Below, one piece after another: positions 5,821 to 6,514 of a DNA stretch of 6,514 nt. The stretch's first letter is position 1; every line of letters starts with the position of its first letter. The stretch is from Bacillota bacterium (GTDB taxonomy: Bacteria > Bacillota > Clostridia > Lachnospirales > Lachnospiraceae): NCBI GenBank assembly GCA_023407575.1, contig JAEYLX010000008.1:1-6514 (forward strand). Reading direction: 5' to 3'. A model generated the notes under the pieces. That model ran no database searches and was not told where the DNA came from. It saw only the letters and a list, made by a program, of their open reading frames with translations. A program made the position numbers and the translations under genes.

Positions 5821-5940
5821 ACTCTTTATATGCTCTTTGCTCACTCCCTTTTTATATGATCTCTATTGTTATTTACTTCCTGTCTTCACTCACTCTCAAT
5901 CTTTGCATATTCCATTACTATTACTCTTGTTATCGTATTC
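5821..5940 (+). promoter_or_regulatory. G-poor pyrimidine tract, possible Rho-loading leader
   Basis: Hand counts for these 120 bases give T 59, C 31, A 22 and G 8, about 75 percent pyrimidine. Many YC dinucleotides are present and TCACTC occurs at 5841, 5886, 5890 and, just beyond, 5939. TTTATATG followed by CTCT or ATCT repeats at 5825 and 5851. C-rich, G-poor, unstructured RNA is the classical requirement for Rho binding, so this could cause Rho-dependent termination before the second Gp2-like gene. It requires that the region is transcribed, which is not shown. Confidence 0.35.
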
Positions 5941-6221
5941 ACTCCATCCTTCAATCATAATTACTGTAACTCATATGATATTCAGATAAGTTATTCTCTA
6001 CTACGTTATTGCTGATATCTATCTGTTTTCATCTTTAGTGAAACAGCAATTGATTTTAATTTATCCATCATGAACTGTATTGGATTAACAATGATTGTTT
6101 ATCTGAAGTGTTTTAACCATTCTGGTGAGCCTCAATTCTTCAGTCGTCACTGATTAACTGAATGTTTACTCTTTGATAAGGTATCCATGATTCCGTCATG
6201 TTTAACAGCGCAGGATAAACA

Positions 6222-6326
6222 ATGAAATTGACAGGAGAGATTCCTGATTATGTTTGTTCGTTTCTGATTATCTTGTATGTTAAACAAAATGAAAATTATC
6301 CATCCATTCTGCTACAGCATGCCTGA
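6222..6326 (+). CDS. Possible small protein or leader peptide, 34 aa
   Basis: ATG 6222 is preceded by AGGA at 6212-6215, six bases away, which is better than most starts in this window. The frame begins MKLTGEIPDY, has a short hydrophobic middle (VCSFLIILYV) and ends ILLQHA before TGA 6324-6326. No family is recognised. It lies about 100 bases before the second Gp2-like gene, so it could be a leader peptide or small membrane protein. Its length allows chance. Confidence 0.3.
   Translation: MKLTGEIPDYVCSFLIILYVKQNENYPSILLQHA
6228..6254 (+). promoter_or_regulatory. Weak candidate promoter before the second Gp2-like gene
   Basis: TTGACA (6228-6233) matches the sigma-70 -35 consensus exactly. 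The nearest -10-like sequence, TATGTT (6249-6254), matches four of six positions but is only 15 bases away. The hexamer also falls inside the possible 34-codon ORF, and the two readings compete. Confidence 0.22.
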
Positions 6327-6367
6327 TAAATACCGTCTGTAAGTTATTACCGTTTTAGATCTGATTA

Positions 6368-6391
6368 TGAGCGAAAGCATTAATTCGCTCA
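6368..6391. promoter_or_regulatory. Perfect inverted repeat before the second Gp2-like gene
   Basis: TGAGCGAA (6368-6375) and TTCGCTCA (6384-6391) are perfect 8-bp arms around AGCATTAA, ending 39 bases before ATG 6431. Its position parallels the palindrome at 1170-1187 before the first Gp2-like gene, though the sequences differ. An operator, leader hairpin or initiator-binding hairpin are all possible. Confidence 0.5.
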
Positions 6392-6430
6392 CAGAGCTTA
6401 AAACATCATTAACTTTCAGGAGTCATCAAC

Positions 6431-6514
6431 ATGCCTAAATCTTACACACCAAACTGGTTTTTTACCGCTTTACTTGACAATCACATCAATCAAATGATGG
6501 CACGCTATTCCTGC
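6431..6514 (+). CDS. Second inovirus Gp2 family-like gene, 5' part only
   Basis: Twenty-eight codons are visible before the window ends. AGGAG at 6418-6422 stands eight bases before ATG 6431, a strong ribosome binding site. The visible protein begins MPKSYTPNWFFTALLDNHI and continues NQMMARYSC. This resembles the N-terminus of Gp2/YfjJ-like proteins, where an N-x-LLD-x-I-x-x-x-A-x-x-S pattern precedes the first strand (compare YWLSRFDSLLDSALAQHRAV in the first copy). The HUH and tyrosine motifs would lie outside the window, so whether this copy is intact cannot be told. The call rests on a short alignment plus matching context. Confidence 0.6.
   Translation, partial: MPKSYTPNWFFTALLDNHINQMMARYSC

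Larger units (their letters stand above)
5405..6221. other. Long stretch without a large gene, upstream of the second Gp2-like gene
   Basis: Over 800 bases hold no supported gene. Contents: the second 17-bp repeat copy (5496-5512), an inverted repeat at 5661-5683, a G-poor pyrimidine tract (about 5801-5960) and only very short frames. No clear stem plus T-run terminator follows the 274-aa gene. GCCCC near 5434 and GGGGC near 5469 could pair across a long loop. Confidence 0.5.

Noticed and set aside
6070..6153. 27-codon ATG frame in the second leader
   Set aside because: No ribosome binding site, and the length is within chance expectation.

Overview
The window looks like an accessory island from an enterobacterial (Enterobacterales) chromosome or prophage-like element. 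The main evidence is two genes of the inovirus Gp2 / YagK-YfjJ family (DUF3296-like), which sit in P4-like and CP4-type islands of Escherichia and its relatives. The rest is AT-rich, gene-poor DNA with two cargo genes of unrecognised family and long structured non-coding stretches. No integrase, tRNA, rRNA, CRISPR array or intact transposase is visible. All real coding sequence I can support reads on the + strand.

Layout. 1-1235: mostly non-coding, strongly T-rich on the + strand, with a short repeat cluster (261-339), a doubtful small ORF (534-803) and an 18-bp palindrome (1170-1187). 1236-1967: a Gp2/YfjJ-like gene with an in-frame amber codon at codon 95, just before its HUH-like His-Tyr-His motif. 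1968-2534: intergenic, with hairpins and helically phased CCATTT repeats. 2535-4069: one apparent membrane-anchored protein of about 510 residues split into two frames near 3032-3048. Its C-terminal part carries an HEGIH sequence. 4077-4156: a strong hairpin, then a nested inverted-repeat block. 4157-4579: AT-rich intergenic DNA. 4580-5404: an intact 274-residue protein with a glycine-rich hydrophobic N-terminus and a probable winged-helix-like C-terminus. 5405-6430: a 1-kb stretch without a large gene, with a G-poor pyrimidine tract, a possible 34-codon ORF and a hairpin. 6431-6514: the start of a second Gp2-like gene, cut by the window edge.

How it may work together (inference). The two Gp2-like genes resemble rolling-circle replication initiators. 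Each has a T-rich upstream region and a perfect inverted repeat 39-48 bases before its start codon. Between them lie two cargo genes whose architectures, membrane anchor plus large soluble domain and glycine-zipper plus C-terminal sensor-like domain, suit defence or other accessory functions. No known defence family is recognised, so that role remains a hypothesis. The first Gp2 copy and the 510-residue cargo gene both look disrupted. The 4580-5404 gene is the only clearly intact complete gene.
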